22,759 bases of DNA from an uncultured Oscillospiraceae bacterium (GCA_934646115.1 CAKUEM010000030.1:1-22759), one strand, 5' to 3'; positions 1 through 7,449 are shown, counted from the stretch's first letter. Notes: generated by a model not told the origin, from the sequence alone. Numbers and translations: made by a program.

Positions 1-50
1 CTGATCTTGCGTGAAATAGTGTGTGCATGAAACTTTGTGATTATTCATGC

Positions 51-80
51 TTGAAACGACCGGCATTTCTATGATAAAAT
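51..80 (+). promoter_or_regulatory. Predicted sigma-A promoter of yebC
   Basis: TTGAAA at 51-56 and TAAAAT at 75-80 are separated by 18 bp, with a TG one base before the -10 (extended -10). This places the transcript start near 87, giving a leader of about 80 nt before the yebC ATG. A 7-bp inverted repeat (25-31 and 44-50) abuts the -35. Call by pattern only. Confidence 0.55.
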
Positions 81-98
81 ACAATTTAAAGGAATTTC

Positions 99-150
99 AC
101 GAAACGCTGCGCGGAAAATGCGCGGCATTTCGTACTCTATTTTTATTTTA
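99..150 (+). terminator. Leader hairpin plus U-rich run, possible attenuator of yebC
   Basis: Positions 99-112 pair with 120-133, with one mismatch and one G-U pair, leaving a 7-nt loop. A run dominated by T (137-150) follows. It lies between the predicted promoter and the ribosome site at 157-162, so it would act on the yebC transcript itself. If the promoter at 51-80 is wrong, it could simply end an upstream transcript. Confidence 0.5.
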
Positions 151-169
151 TAAAATAAGGAGAATTGCA

Positions 170-886
170 ATGTCCGGACATTCGAAATGGAAAAATATTC
201 TTCATAAAAAAGAAAAAACCGATGCGCAGCGCGCGAAAATTTTTACAAAAATCGGGCGCGAAATGGCGGTTGCGGTGCGCGAGGGCGGACCTGACCCGGC
301 GTCAAACTCCAAGCTGCGCGACTGTATTGCCAAGGCGCGTTCCAACAACGTTCCGAACGACAATATCAAGCGCATTATCGAGCGCGCGAGCGGCGATGGC
401 GCAACGTATGAAACGATCACCTATGAGGGCTACGGCCCGAGCGGCGTTGCCGTGATCGTTGAGACCATGACGGACAACAGAAACCGCACGGCGGGCGAGA
501 TGCGCCATTATTTCGACAAGTTCGGCGGCAACCTCGGCGCGAGCGGCTGCGTCTCCTGGCAGTTTGACCAGAAGGGCGTGATCGTTGTGGAAAAGGGCGA
601 GCGCGATGAGGATGAGCTGATGCTTGCGTTTTTAGACGCGGGCGCAGACGATATTGATTTAGACGGCGAGGTCTGCGAGGTATTTACCAAGCCGGATGAT
701 TTTTCCGCCGTGCGCGAAACGCTTGAGAGCGAGGGCTACCCCATCCTTGACGCGAATGTTGAGATGGTCGCGCAGAATTATATTACGCTCTCCGGCGAGG
801 AGGATCTTAAAAATATGCAGAAGCTGCTTGACGCGCTGGAGGACAATGACGATGTCCAGAACGTGTGGCACAACTGGGAAGAATAG
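170..886 (+). CDS. yebC: YebC/PmpR (TACO1) family protein
   Basis: 238 residues, the normal family length. The N-terminus MSGHSKWKNI is the family signature, followed by KTDAQRAKIFTKIGREM and, further on, GGPDPASNSKLR and YEGYGPSGVA. Family members are cytoplasmic three-domain proteins described both as DNA-binding regulators (PmpR) and as translation factors that relieve ribosome stalling (TACO1/YebC). The sequence cannot decide between these roles, although the tRNA synthetase genes downstream fit translation. The start at 170 is chosen over the in-frame ATG at 47 because AAGGAG (157-162) lies 7 nt upstream and the family signature begins there. It heads a plus-strand run that continues 21 nt later with the phosphomutase gene. 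Confidence 0.96.
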   Translation: MSGHSKWKNILHKKEKTDAQRAKIFTKIGREMAVAVREGGPDPASNSKLRDCIAKARSNNVPNDNIKRIIERASGDGATYETITYEGYGPSGVAVIVETMTDNRNRTAGEMRHYFDKFGGNLGASGCVSWQFDQKGVIVVEKGERDEDELMLAFLDAGADDIDLDGEVCEVFTKPDDFSAVRETLESEGYPILDANVEMVAQNYITLSGEEDLKNMQKLLDALEDNDDVQNVWHNWEE

Positions 887-907
887 CTTGTTAAGGAGTC
901 TTATTTC

Positions 908-2119
908 ATGAAATATGTTGTCATGCTGGGCGATGGGATGGCGGATTATCCGGTCGCGTCGCTTGGCGGGAAAACGCCGCTTGAGGCGGCAAATAAGCCG
1001 ATGATGGATGCGCTCTGCAAAAACGGCGAGCTGGGGCTTGTTCGCACGCTGCAGGCGGGCATGCCGACCGGGAGCGATATCGCAAACCTCTCGGTTTTGG
1101 GCTATGACCCGAAGAAATATTACACCGGGCGTTCGCCGATCGAGGCGCTCGGACTGGATATTCCGCTTTCTGATGAGGACACAGTGTTCCGGCTCAATCT
1201 GGTCAGCATTTCGACGGACGAGCCGTTTGAGCAAAAGACGATGCTTGACCACAGCTCGGATAAGATCACGAGCGAGGAAGCGTATGCCCTGCTCGATGCG
1301 CTGGAGCGTGAATTCGGTTCAGACACGATCCGCTTTTATCGCGGCGTGAGCTATCGCCATATCTTAATTTGGAAGGGCATTGATTATAACTACACGATGA
1401 TGCCGCCGCATGACATTCTTGACCAAAAGATCACAGAATATCTGCCGGGAGGACCGTATGGCGCGCAGGTGCTTTCGATGATGAAGCGCAGCTATGAGAT
1501 TTTAATGGCGCATCCGGTCAATATTTCGCGGATGGAGCGCGGGCTGCGTCCGGCAAACTGCATGTGGATCTGGGGCGAGGGCTCGCGCCCGAAGATCGAC
1601 TCGTTTTATGAAAAATACGGTCTTTCCGGCGCGGTCGTGACTGCGGTGCCGCTGATCGCGGGGCTTGCCAAGGGCATGGGCCTGCGCTGGATCTCGGTTG
1701 AGGGCGCGACCGGCGATTACTATACGAATTATGCGGGCAAGGCGCAGGCGGCGATCACCGCGCTGGACGACGGGGCGGATTTTGTATTTATCCATGTGGA
1801 AGCGCCGGACGAATGCGGGCACGATGGCGATGCGCCGCTGAAGGTGAAATCCATCGAGCGCATTGACGCGGAGATCCTGACCCCGGTCAAGCAGAAGCTT
1901 GACGCGATGGGCGAGCCGTACCGCATTTTGCTGATGCCGGACCATGCAACGCCGATCGCGCTGCGCACCCATGCGATCGACCCGATCCCCTATGTGATCT
2001 ACACGAAGGACGGCGCGGAGAAGAGCGGTCTTACCTATAGCGAGAAGCACGGCGCGGAGACCGGGCGCGTGATCGAGCGCGGGTATGAGCTGATGCGCCA
2101 TTTCCTTGGGAGGGACTGA
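908..2119 (+). CDS. apgM: Cofactor-independent phosphoglycerate mutase, ApgM type (alternatively proposed homoserine kinase)
   Basis: 403 residues of the alkaline-phosphatase superfamily. Visible metal-site and nucleophile motifs are LGDGM (Asp9), the GSDIANLSVLGYDP block with candidate nucleophile Ser56, HVEAPDECGHDGD near residues 297-309, Asp345-His346 in DHATP, and His381 in EKHG. ApgM enzymes interconvert 2- and 3-phosphoglycerate without 2,3-bisphosphoglycerate, in the cytoplasm. A closely related subgroup has been proposed to act as homoserine kinase in bacteria lacking ThrB, and I cannot separate the two from sequence. AAGGAG at 893-898 sets the start. The stop is followed after one base by the next ATG, so the two are co-translated. 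serC and serA, whose pathway starts from 3-phosphoglycerate, lie about 5 kb away. Confidence 0.88.
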   Translation: MKYVVMLGDGMADYPVASLGGKTPLEAANKPMMDALCKNGELGLVRTLQAGMPTGSDIANLSVLGYDPKKYYTGRSPIEALGLDIPLSDEDTVFRLNLVSISTDEPFEQKTMLDHSSDKITSEEAYALLDALEREFGSDTIRFYRGVSYRHILIWKGIDYNYTMMPPHDILDQKITEYLPGGPYGAQVLSMMKRSYEILMAHPVNISRMERGLRPANCMWIWGEGSRPKIDSFYEKYGLSGAVVTAVPLIAGLAKGMGLRWISVEGATGDYYTNYAGKAQAAITALDDGADFVFIHVEAPDECGHDGDAPLKVKSIERIDAEILTPVKQKLDAMGEPYRILLMPDHATPIALRTHAIDPIPYVIYTKDGAEKSGLTYSEKHGAETGRVIERGYELMRHFLGRD

Positions 2120-2120
2120 G

Positions 2121-2396
2121 ATGAACCGTGAAAAACGCGCGCAGTTAGCCTCTGATATTTCGCTGATCTCATTCTTGCTCGCGCTGCTTTTTGTGATCGC
2201 CTCGTTCTTTTTTACCGCGCAGATGTGGTATCTGATCGCGGGGGCGCTCGCCGCGCTGGCCGCGATGAAATATGCCGATGCGGTCAAGGCGCGCCGCTAT
2301 GACGGGGACGTACGCCGCGCGCGGCGGGATCTGATTATTGCGGTCGTGTTTACCGCGGCGGCGCTGACGCTTTTTCTAATGCAACTTTTGAAATAA
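2121..2396 (+). CDS. Small three-helix membrane protein, function unknown
   Basis: 91 residues, not recognised. Three hydrophobic segments are visible at about residues 13-31, 34-48 and 70-88. Between the second and third is a basic loop rich in Arg and Lys (KARRYDGDVRRARRD), which would face the cytoplasm and put the N-terminus outside. The ATG at 2121 is preferred to the in-frame GTG at 2106 because GGGAGGGA (2108-2115) is a good ribosome site for it. It starts one base after the phosphomutase stop, so translational coupling is likely. No catalytic or ligand motifs are seen. It is probably real given its position inside a tight operon, but no role is proposed. Confidence 0.8.
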   Translation: MNREKRAQLASDISLISFLLALLFVIASFFFTAQMWYLIAGALAALAAMKYADAVKARRYDGDVRRARRDLIIAVVFTAAALTLFLMQLLK

Positions 2397-2432
2397 TTAG
2401 GGGCGCATGTGCGCCTGAAAGGATGAAAACCG

Positions 2433-3872
2433 ATGGCAAAGGATAAAAAGATGGTCGAAGCGATCACCTCGATGGGGGAGGACTTCGCCAAGTGGTACAC
2501 GGATATCGTGAAAAAGGCCGAGCTGATCGACTATTCCAGCGTGCGCGGCTGCCTGATCCTCCGCCCGTATGGCTACGCGATTTGGGAGAATATTCAGCGC
2601 GTGCTCGATGAAAAGTTTAAAGAGACCGGGCATGAAAACGTTTGCATGCCGATGTTTATCCCCGAATCGCTCCTCCAAAAGGAGAAGGATCATGTAGAGG
2701 GCTTTGCGCCCGAGGTCGCATGGGTGACGCACGGCGGCTCGGAAAAGCTGCCGGAGCGGCTTTGCGTGCGTCCCACGTCGGAGACGCTGTTCTGCGAGCA
2801 TTATGCAAATATTGTCGAGTCCTGGCGTGATCTGCCGAAGCTGTATAACCAGTGGGTCAGCGTAGTGCGCTGGGAGAAGACCACGCGCCCGTTCCTGCGC
2901 CATCGCGAGTTTTTATGGCAGGAGGGACACACGATCCACGCCACGCCGGAAGAGGCGATGGAGGAGACGCTGCGCATGCTCGATGTGTATGCCGATTTCT
3001 GCGAGCAGTATCTCGCCATGCCGGTCATCAAGGGGCAGAAAACCGATAAGGAGAAATTTGCCGGCGCGGAGAAGACCTATACGATCGAAGCGATGATGCA
3101 TGACGGGAAGGCGCTGCAAAGCGGCACGTCGCATTATTTTGGCGATGGCTTCGCCCGCGCGTTCGGCATTGAATTCACCGATAAAGACAATCAGTTAAAG
3201 AACCCGTTTGAAACGTCGTGGGGCATGTCGACGCGCCTGATCGGCGGGATCATCATGACGCATGGCGATGACAACGGGCTGGTGCTTCCGCCGCGCATTG
3301 CGCCGATCCAGGCGATCGTGATCCCGGTCGCGATGCATAAGCCGGGCGTTCTGCCCGCGGCAGAGCAGCTGCTCGGCGTGCTGAAGGACGCGGGGCTGCG
3401 CGCGAAGATCGACGTGTCGGATAATTCGCCGGGCTGGAAATTCGCAGAGTATGAGATGAAGGGCGTTCCGGTGCGCGTGGAGCTTGGACCGAAGGATATC
3501 GAGGCGGGGCAGTGCGTGCTGGTGCGCCGCGATAACCGCGAGAAGAAGATCGTTCCGCTCGCCGACGTGGTGGGCGAGATCCGCGCAATGCTCGATGAAA
3601 TTCACGACGCGCTGTATCAGAAGGCGCTGGAAAACCGCAAGCAGCGCACATGGACCGCGACGTCGATGGATGAAATGAAGCAGATCGCGGCGGAGAAAAG
3701 CGGCTTTGTGAAGGCGATGTGGTGCGGCGATGAGGAATGCGAGCTGAAGATCAAGGAGGACGCCGGGTTCTCCTCGCGCTGCATTCCGTATGAGGAAGAG
3801 CACCTGGCCGACACCTGCGTCTGCTGCGGCAAGCCGGCAAAACACATGGTTTATTGGGGCGTTGCATACTGA
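2433..3872 (+). CDS. proS: Prolyl-tRNA synthetase, archaeal/eukaryal-like short form (ProS type 3)
   Basis: 479 residues; charges tRNA-Pro with proline. Class II motifs are clear: RPTSETLF (113-120, motif 2 region), VRWEKTTRPFLRHREF (145-160), and the motif 3 region around GDDNGLVLPPRIAP (278-291). There is no inserted editing domain between motifs 2 and 3, as expected for the short form rather than the E. coli type. An anticodon-binding domain starts near 293. The C-terminal extension carries Cys431, Cys436, Cys462 and Cys465, a likely zinc site, and ends in Tyr as is typical of this subtype. AAAGGATG (2418-2425) lies 7 nt before the ATG. A short hairpin (2401-2416) sits just upstream of the ribosome site. 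Confidence 0.96.
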   Translation: MAKDKKMVEAITSMGEDFAKWYTDIVKKAELIDYSSVRGCLILRPYGYAIWENIQRVLDEKFKETGHENVCMPMFIPESLLQKEKDHVEGFAPEVAWVTHGGSEKLPERLCVRPTSETLFCEHYANIVESWRDLPKLYNQWVSVVRWEKTTRPFLRHREFLWQEGHTIHATPEEAMEETLRMLDVYADFCEQYLAMPVIKGQKTDKEKFAGAEKTYTIEAMMHDGKALQSGTSHYFGDGFARAFGIEFTDKDNQLKNPFETSWGMSTRLIGGIIMTHGDDNGLVLPPRIAPIQAIVIPVAMHKPGVLPAAEQLLGVLKDAGLRAKIDVSDNSPGWKFAEYEMKGVPVRVELGPKDIEAGQCVLVRRDNREKKIVPLADVVGEIRAMLDEIHDALYQKALENRKQRTWTATSMDEMKQIAAEKSGFVKAMWCGDEECELKIKEDAGFSSRCIPYEEEHLADTCVCCGKPAKHMVYWGVAY

Positions 3873-3883
3873 TCGCCCTTTGG

Positions 3884-3920
3884 TTCATGCCGCCGCATCT
3901 GCTGCGGCATGAAATTTTTT
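3884..3920 (+). terminator. Rho-independent terminator between proS and argS
   Basis: A perfect 10-bp stem (3884-3893 with 3904-3913) is followed by an A and six T residues (3915-3920). It starts 11 nt after the proS stop and ends 16 nt before the argS ATG, so it should end or attenuate transcription between the two genes. Confidence 0.75.
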
Positions 3921-3936
3921 AGGTTTGGAGAATGAA

Positions 3937-5709
3937 ATGATGCTGACACTCAAACAAACGCTGACCGATGCGGTCGCCGCGGCGTTTTCCGCCTGCGGGT
4001 ATGATCCGGCGCTCGGCACGGTGACGGTTTCCAACCGCGAGGATCTTTGCCAGTTCCAGTGCAACGGTGCGCTTGCGGCGGCAAAGACCTATCGCAAGAA
4101 CCCTGCAATGATCGCACAGGAGGTCGTTGCGAAATTGCAGGACAGCCCGCTTTTCGGCATGGTGGCGTTTGCGCCGCCGGGCTTTATCAATTTAAATGTA
4201 TCCGATGCGTATCTTGCCAAGCTTGCCGCCCGGATGGGCGCGGACGCGCGCCACGCGCTTCCCAAGGCTTCGCCGGCGCGCAAGATCGTGATCGATTACG
4301 GCGGACCGAACGTGGCAAAGCCGCTGCATATCGGGCATCTGCGCACCGCGATCATCGGCGAGGCGCTCAAACGCCTGGCGCGGTTTTTGGGGCATAATGT
4401 GATCGGCGATGTGCATCTGGGCGACTGGGGGCTTCAGATGGGGCTGATCATCGCGGGGCTTGAGGAAAAGCAGCCGGAGCTTTGCTATTTTGACGAGCAG
4501 TATACCGGCGAGTATCCGGAGAGCGCGCCCGTTACGATCGACGATTTGAACGCCCTGTATCCCGAGGCGAGCGCACGCTCGAAGGTCGACGAGGCGTTTA
4601 AAAAGAAGGCGCAGCGCGCGACATATGACCTGCAAAATGGGCGGCGCGGCTATGTGGCGCTGTGGAAGCAGTTTTTAAATATTTCGGTTTCTGATTTAAA
4701 AAAGAGCTACGCGCGGCTCAATGTGAGCTTCGATCAATGGCTGGGCGAAAGCGACGCCGCGCCCTATGTGGATGAGATGATCGAGACGCTGCACGCGCAG
4801 GGACTTGCGCGCATGAGCGACGGGGCGCTGATCGTGGATGTGGCGCTGCCGGACGATAAGGAGGAGATCCCGCCGATCATCATCAGCAAGTCAGACGGCA
4901 GCCAGCTTTACGGCACGACGGATCTGGCAACGATCCTGCAGCGTGTGCGTGATTTTGACCCGGATGAGATGTGGTATGTGGTGGATAACCGCCAGGCGCT
5001 GCATTTCAAGCAGGTGTTCCGCACGGCGCGGCTTGCGCATTTTGTGCGCGATGATGTGAAGCTTTGCCACATCGGGTTTGGCACGATGAACGGCAAGGAC
5101 GGCAAGCCCTATAAAACGCGCGACGGCGGCGTGATGCGTCTGTCTGACCTGATCGAAACGGTGACGGATGCGGCGCGCGCAAAAATGGATGAATCCAACG
5201 CGATGGCGGATATTCCGGATGCGGAAAAGCAGGCGGAGGCGGAGAAGGTTGGCATTGCGGCGCTCAAGTTTGGCGATTTGATCAACCAGCCGTCGAAGGA
5301 TTATGTGTTTGATATGGACCGCTTTTTGGCGAGCGAGGGCAAAACCGGGCCGTATTTGCAGTATTGCGTGGTGCGTATTGCGTCTGTCCTGCGTCGTGCG
5401 CAGGAGGAGGGGCTTTGCCCGGGCGAGATCCTGCCGCCGGAGAGCGCGTCGGAGCGGGCGCTGATCTTAAAGCTTGCGAGCGTGGGCGATGTGCTGCTGC
5501 GCGCGTTTGAGGAGAAGGCGCCGACCCCGATCTGCGAGGTGCTGTTTGATATCGCCGGGGTGTTTAACCGGTTTTATCATGAGAACAAGATCCTAACGCA
5601 TGAGGATGCGGCGCGGCGCGCCTCTTGGCTTGCGCTGCTTGCGCTCACGCAGAAGATGATGCGCACGCTGCTTGATATTCTCGCGATGGACATTCCGGAT
5701 CATATGTAA
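3937..5709 (+). CDS. argS: Arginyl-tRNA synthetase
   Basis: 590 residues, class I; charges tRNA-Arg. The signature HIGH is at residues 131-134 inside DYGGPNVAKPLHIGHLRT. The KMSKS-equivalent region is GKPYKTRDGG (389-398), the normal degenerate form for ArgS. The C-terminal DALR anticodon-binding domain is recognisable, with FNRFYHEN and a terminal DMPDHM-like end. GGAG at 3927-3930 supports ATG 3937 or ATG 3940; an in-frame TTG at 3925 lies upstream of that site and is rejected. The terminator directly upstream leaves no room for a separate promoter, so argS must be expressed by read-through or from a promoter inside proS. A strong terminator follows at 5723-5750. Confidence 0.96.
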   Translation: MMLTLKQTLTDAVAAAFSACGYDPALGTVTVSNREDLCQFQCNGALAAAKTYRKNPAMIAQEVVAKLQDSPLFGMVAFAPPGFINLNVSDAYLAKLAARMGADARHALPKASPARKIVIDYGGPNVAKPLHIGHLRTAIIGEALKRLARFLGHNVIGDVHLGDWGLQMGLIIAGLEEKQPELCYFDEQYTGEYPESAPVTIDDLNALYPEASARSKVDEAFKKKAQRATYDLQNGRRGYVALWKQFLNISVSDLKKSYARLNVSFDQWLGESDAAPYVDEMIETLHAQGLARMSDGALIVDVALPDDKEEIPPIIISKSDGSQLYGTTDLATILQRVRDFDPDEMWYVVDNRQALHFKQVFRTARLAHFVRDDVKLCHIGFGTMNGKDGKPYKTRDGGVMRLSDLIETVTDAARAKMDESNAMADIPDAEKQAEAEKVGIAALKFGDLINQPSKDYVFDMDRFLASEGKTGPYLQYCVVRIASVLRRAQEEGLCPGEILPPESASERALILKLASVGDVLLRAFEEKAPTPICEVLFDIAGVFNRFYHENKILTHEDAARRASWLALLALTQKMMRTLLDILAMDIPDHM

Positions 5710-5722
5710 ATACGCGCAATAA

Positions 5723-5750
5723 AAAAGCCGCCGGATTTCCGGCGGCTTTT
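5723..5750 (+). terminator. Terminator of argS
   Basis: A perfect 12-bp inverted repeat (5723-5734 with 5739-5750) with a GCCGCCGG core and a 4-nt loop, ending in TTTT and starting 13 nt after the argS stop. The A run on the left arm makes it usable from the minus strand too. Confidence 0.85.
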
Positions 5751-5761
5751 GCGATAGGAAG

Positions 5762-5777
5762 CGGCGATCCATCGCCG
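5762..5777. repeat. Short inverted repeat between two terminators
   Basis: Seven-base arms (5762-5768 and 5771-5777) separated by CC. It lies between the argS and rpsT terminators, has no T run, and no function is evident. Confidence 0.4.
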
Positions 5778-5809
5778 AGATATTATTGCGCGGCAAGCGG
5801 ATTCGAAAG

Positions 5810-5840
5810 AAAAACCTCCTGAATAAATCAGGAGGTTTTT
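5810..5840 (-). terminator. Terminator of rpsT, bidirectional in form
   Basis: A perfect 13-bp inverted repeat (5810-5822 with 5828-5840) has a 5-nt loop, and arms that begin in AAAAA and end in TTTTT. It lies 12 nt beyond the rpsT stop on the minus strand. Confidence 0.85.
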
Positions 5841-5852
5841 AGCATGCTAAGA

Positions 5853-6113
5853 CTACTGTGCCTTGTTAAACTTCAGCGTCAGCTGGCTCTTTTTGCGAGC
5901 GGCGGCATTCTTATGCAGAATGCCGGAAGCAACTGCGCGATCCACACATTTCACTGCGGCTTTATAGGCATCGGAAGCCTGCGCGCCGCCCTCAGCAACA
6001 GCAGCGTCAAACTTCTTGATCGAAGTTTTCAGCGCCGATTTCTTCGCTTGATTTCGAGCTGCATAGACTTTGGTTAATTCAACACGCTTTTTTGCAGATT
6101 TAATATTGGGCAA
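5853..6113 (-). CDS. rpsT: 30S ribosomal protein S20
   Basis: 86 residues, the normal length. The N-terminus MPNIKSAKKR and the rich Lys/Arg/Ala composition are typical; the protein binds 16S rRNA in the small subunit. The start is TTG at 6113. AAGGAGG (6128-6122 on the minus strand) lies about 8 nt upstream, and the TTG is followed by the canonical PNIKSAKKR. The in-frame GTG at 6122 overlaps the ribosome site itself and would add three unusual residues, so it is rejected. It is monocistronic, with its own promoter at 6156-6184 and terminator at 5810-5840. S20 expression is autoregulated in E. coli, where a weak start codon is part of the control; whether that holds here is unknown. Confidence 0.96.
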   Translation of the reverse strand: MPNIKSAKKRVELTKVYAARNQAKKSALKTSIKKFDAAVAEGGAQASDAYKAAVKCVDRAVASGILHKNAAARKKSQLTLKFNKAQ

Positions 6114-6155
6114 AGCGTCCACCTCCTTAGAATGATCTTTTACTGTTACCGATTT

Positions 6156-6184
6156 ATTGTATCACTGACTGCCCGAAATTGCAA
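6156..6184 (-). promoter_or_regulatory. Promoter of rpsT
   Basis: Reading the minus strand, TTGCAA (6184-6179), a 17-bp spacer and TACAAT (6161-6156), with TGA directly before the -10 (extended -10). An A run lies immediately upstream of the -35, like an UP element. The flanking sequence resembles that of the rimP promoter at 22342-22370. Confidence 0.8.
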
Positions 6185-6213
6185 GCATTTTTTTTGATTT
6201 CTAGAAAAATTGT

Positions 6214-6272
6214 CGAAAAAATTGCTTGCTGCATACCGGGCACGCCGCCACGGCAGGCGGCAGAGCGCAGCT
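6214..6272 (-). terminator. Possible terminator of serA
   Basis: Downstream of the serA stop on the minus strand, an inner stem (6256-6261 with 6244-6249) is enclosed by an outer 5-bp stem (6267-6271 with 6228-6232), followed by a run of six T at about 6220-6215. The long unpaired segments make it weaker than the other terminators here. Confidence 0.5.
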
Positions 6273-6274
6273 TA

Positions 6275-7438
6275 TTAGATGCCACGGACGCGAATCACAT
6301 ACGGCAGGTCGCTGATTTCGCGGATCAGCTCGTCAGACGGCGCGGCCGCGATATCGACCGCGGTATACGCATAGTCTTTCTTCGAGCGGTTTGCAAGATT
6401 TTCGATATTGATATCCGCCGCGGCAAAGATATTCGTAATACTGTTCACGACCTTCGGCACGTTTTTATGCAGCACGAGTACGCGCCGCTCGCCGCAGGCC
6501 GGGGCGTCGCAATTCGGGAAATTGACCGAGTTGTGGATCGCGCCATGCTCGATAAAATCAGTCATTTCTTTTACCGCCATGCGCGCGCAATTATCCTCGC
6601 TTTCCGGCGTGGATGCGCCGAGATGCGGCAGCGCAATGACATGCTCCGTACCGAGCAGGTCTGCATCGGCGAAATCGGTGACATAGCATGCCGCCTTGCC
6701 GGACTTCAGCGCCGCGATCATATCGGCGGAGCGCACCAGCTCGCCGCGCGCGAGGTTGATGATCCGAACCCCGTCTTTCATCGTGGCAAGCGTTTCCGCA
6801 CAGATGATGCCGCGCGTTTCATCGGTTGCCGGAATATGCAGCGTGATGTAATCGCACTGCTCAAAAATCGTTTTTAGATCTGTTGCATGGATGATATTGC
6901 GCGAGAGCGAGAGCGCGGTATCCACAGAGAGATACGGGTCGTAGCCATAGACCTGCATGCCAAGATGCGTGGCGGCGTTGGCGACCTGAACGCCGATCGC
7001 GCCCAGACCGATCACGCCCAGGCTTTTGCCGCTGATCTCCGGACCGACGAACTGATTTTTCCCTTTTTCCACCAGCTTTGCGACCGCATCGCCCTCGCCG
7101 ACGAGTGTTTTCGTCCAATTCGCGCCGTCGATGATCTTGCGCGAGGAGAGCAGCAGCGCGCAGAGCACCAGCTCTTTGACCGCGTTTGCGTTTGCGCCCG
7201 GGGTATTGAACACGACGATGCCGCGCTCGGCACAATCGCCGACCGGGATATTATTCACGCCCGCCCCGGCGCGCGCGATGCACAAAAGCTCAGGATTCCA
7301 TGCATAGGACTTCATGTCTGCCGAGCGGACGAGAATGCCCGCCGGCGCGGTGATATCGTCGCCATAGGTATATTTTGCCGCATCGAGCTGCGTCAGCCCG
7401 GCGGGTGAAATTTTATTGAGTGTTTTAATTTGATACAT
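6275..7438 (-). CDS. serA: 3-Phosphoglycerate dehydrogenase family protein with C-terminal ACT domain
   Basis: 387 residues. It belongs to the D-2-hydroxyacid dehydrogenases, which oxidise 3-phosphoglycerate with NAD as the first step of serine synthesis. Visible are the substrate-domain block RAGAGVNNIPV (56-66), the NAD loop GLGAIG (144-149), Asp167 at the end of the second strand, catalytic Arg231 in NLARGELV, and His272 in PHLGAST. The usual catalytic Glu of the DVFxxEP region is not evident: the matching stretch reads TDFADADLLG (254-263), with Ala259 at the expected place and Asp on both sides. Residues from about 317 form an ACT domain, usually the serine feedback site. AAGGAG precedes the ATG by 7 nt. 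It lies 11 nt after serC in the same operon. Confidence 0.9.
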   Translation of the reverse strand: MYQIKTLNKISPAGLTQLDAAKYTYGDDITAPAGILVRSADMKSYAWNPELLCIARAGAGVNNIPVGDCAERGIVVFNTPGANANAVKELVLCALLLSSRKIIDGANWTKTLVGEGDAVAKLVEKGKNQFVGPEISGKSLGVIGLGAIGVQVANAATHLGMQVYGYDPYLSVDTALSLSRNIIHATDLKTIFEQCDYITLHIPATDETRGIICAETLATMKDGVRIINLARGELVRSADMIAALKSGKAACYVTDFADADLLGTEHVIALPHLGASTPESEDNCARMAVKEMTDFIEHGAIHNSVNFPNCDAPACGERRVLVLHKNVPKVVNSITNIFAAADINIENLANRSKKDYAYTAVDIAAAPSDELIREISDLPYVIRVRGI

Positions 7439-7449
7439 GACGAAACTCC

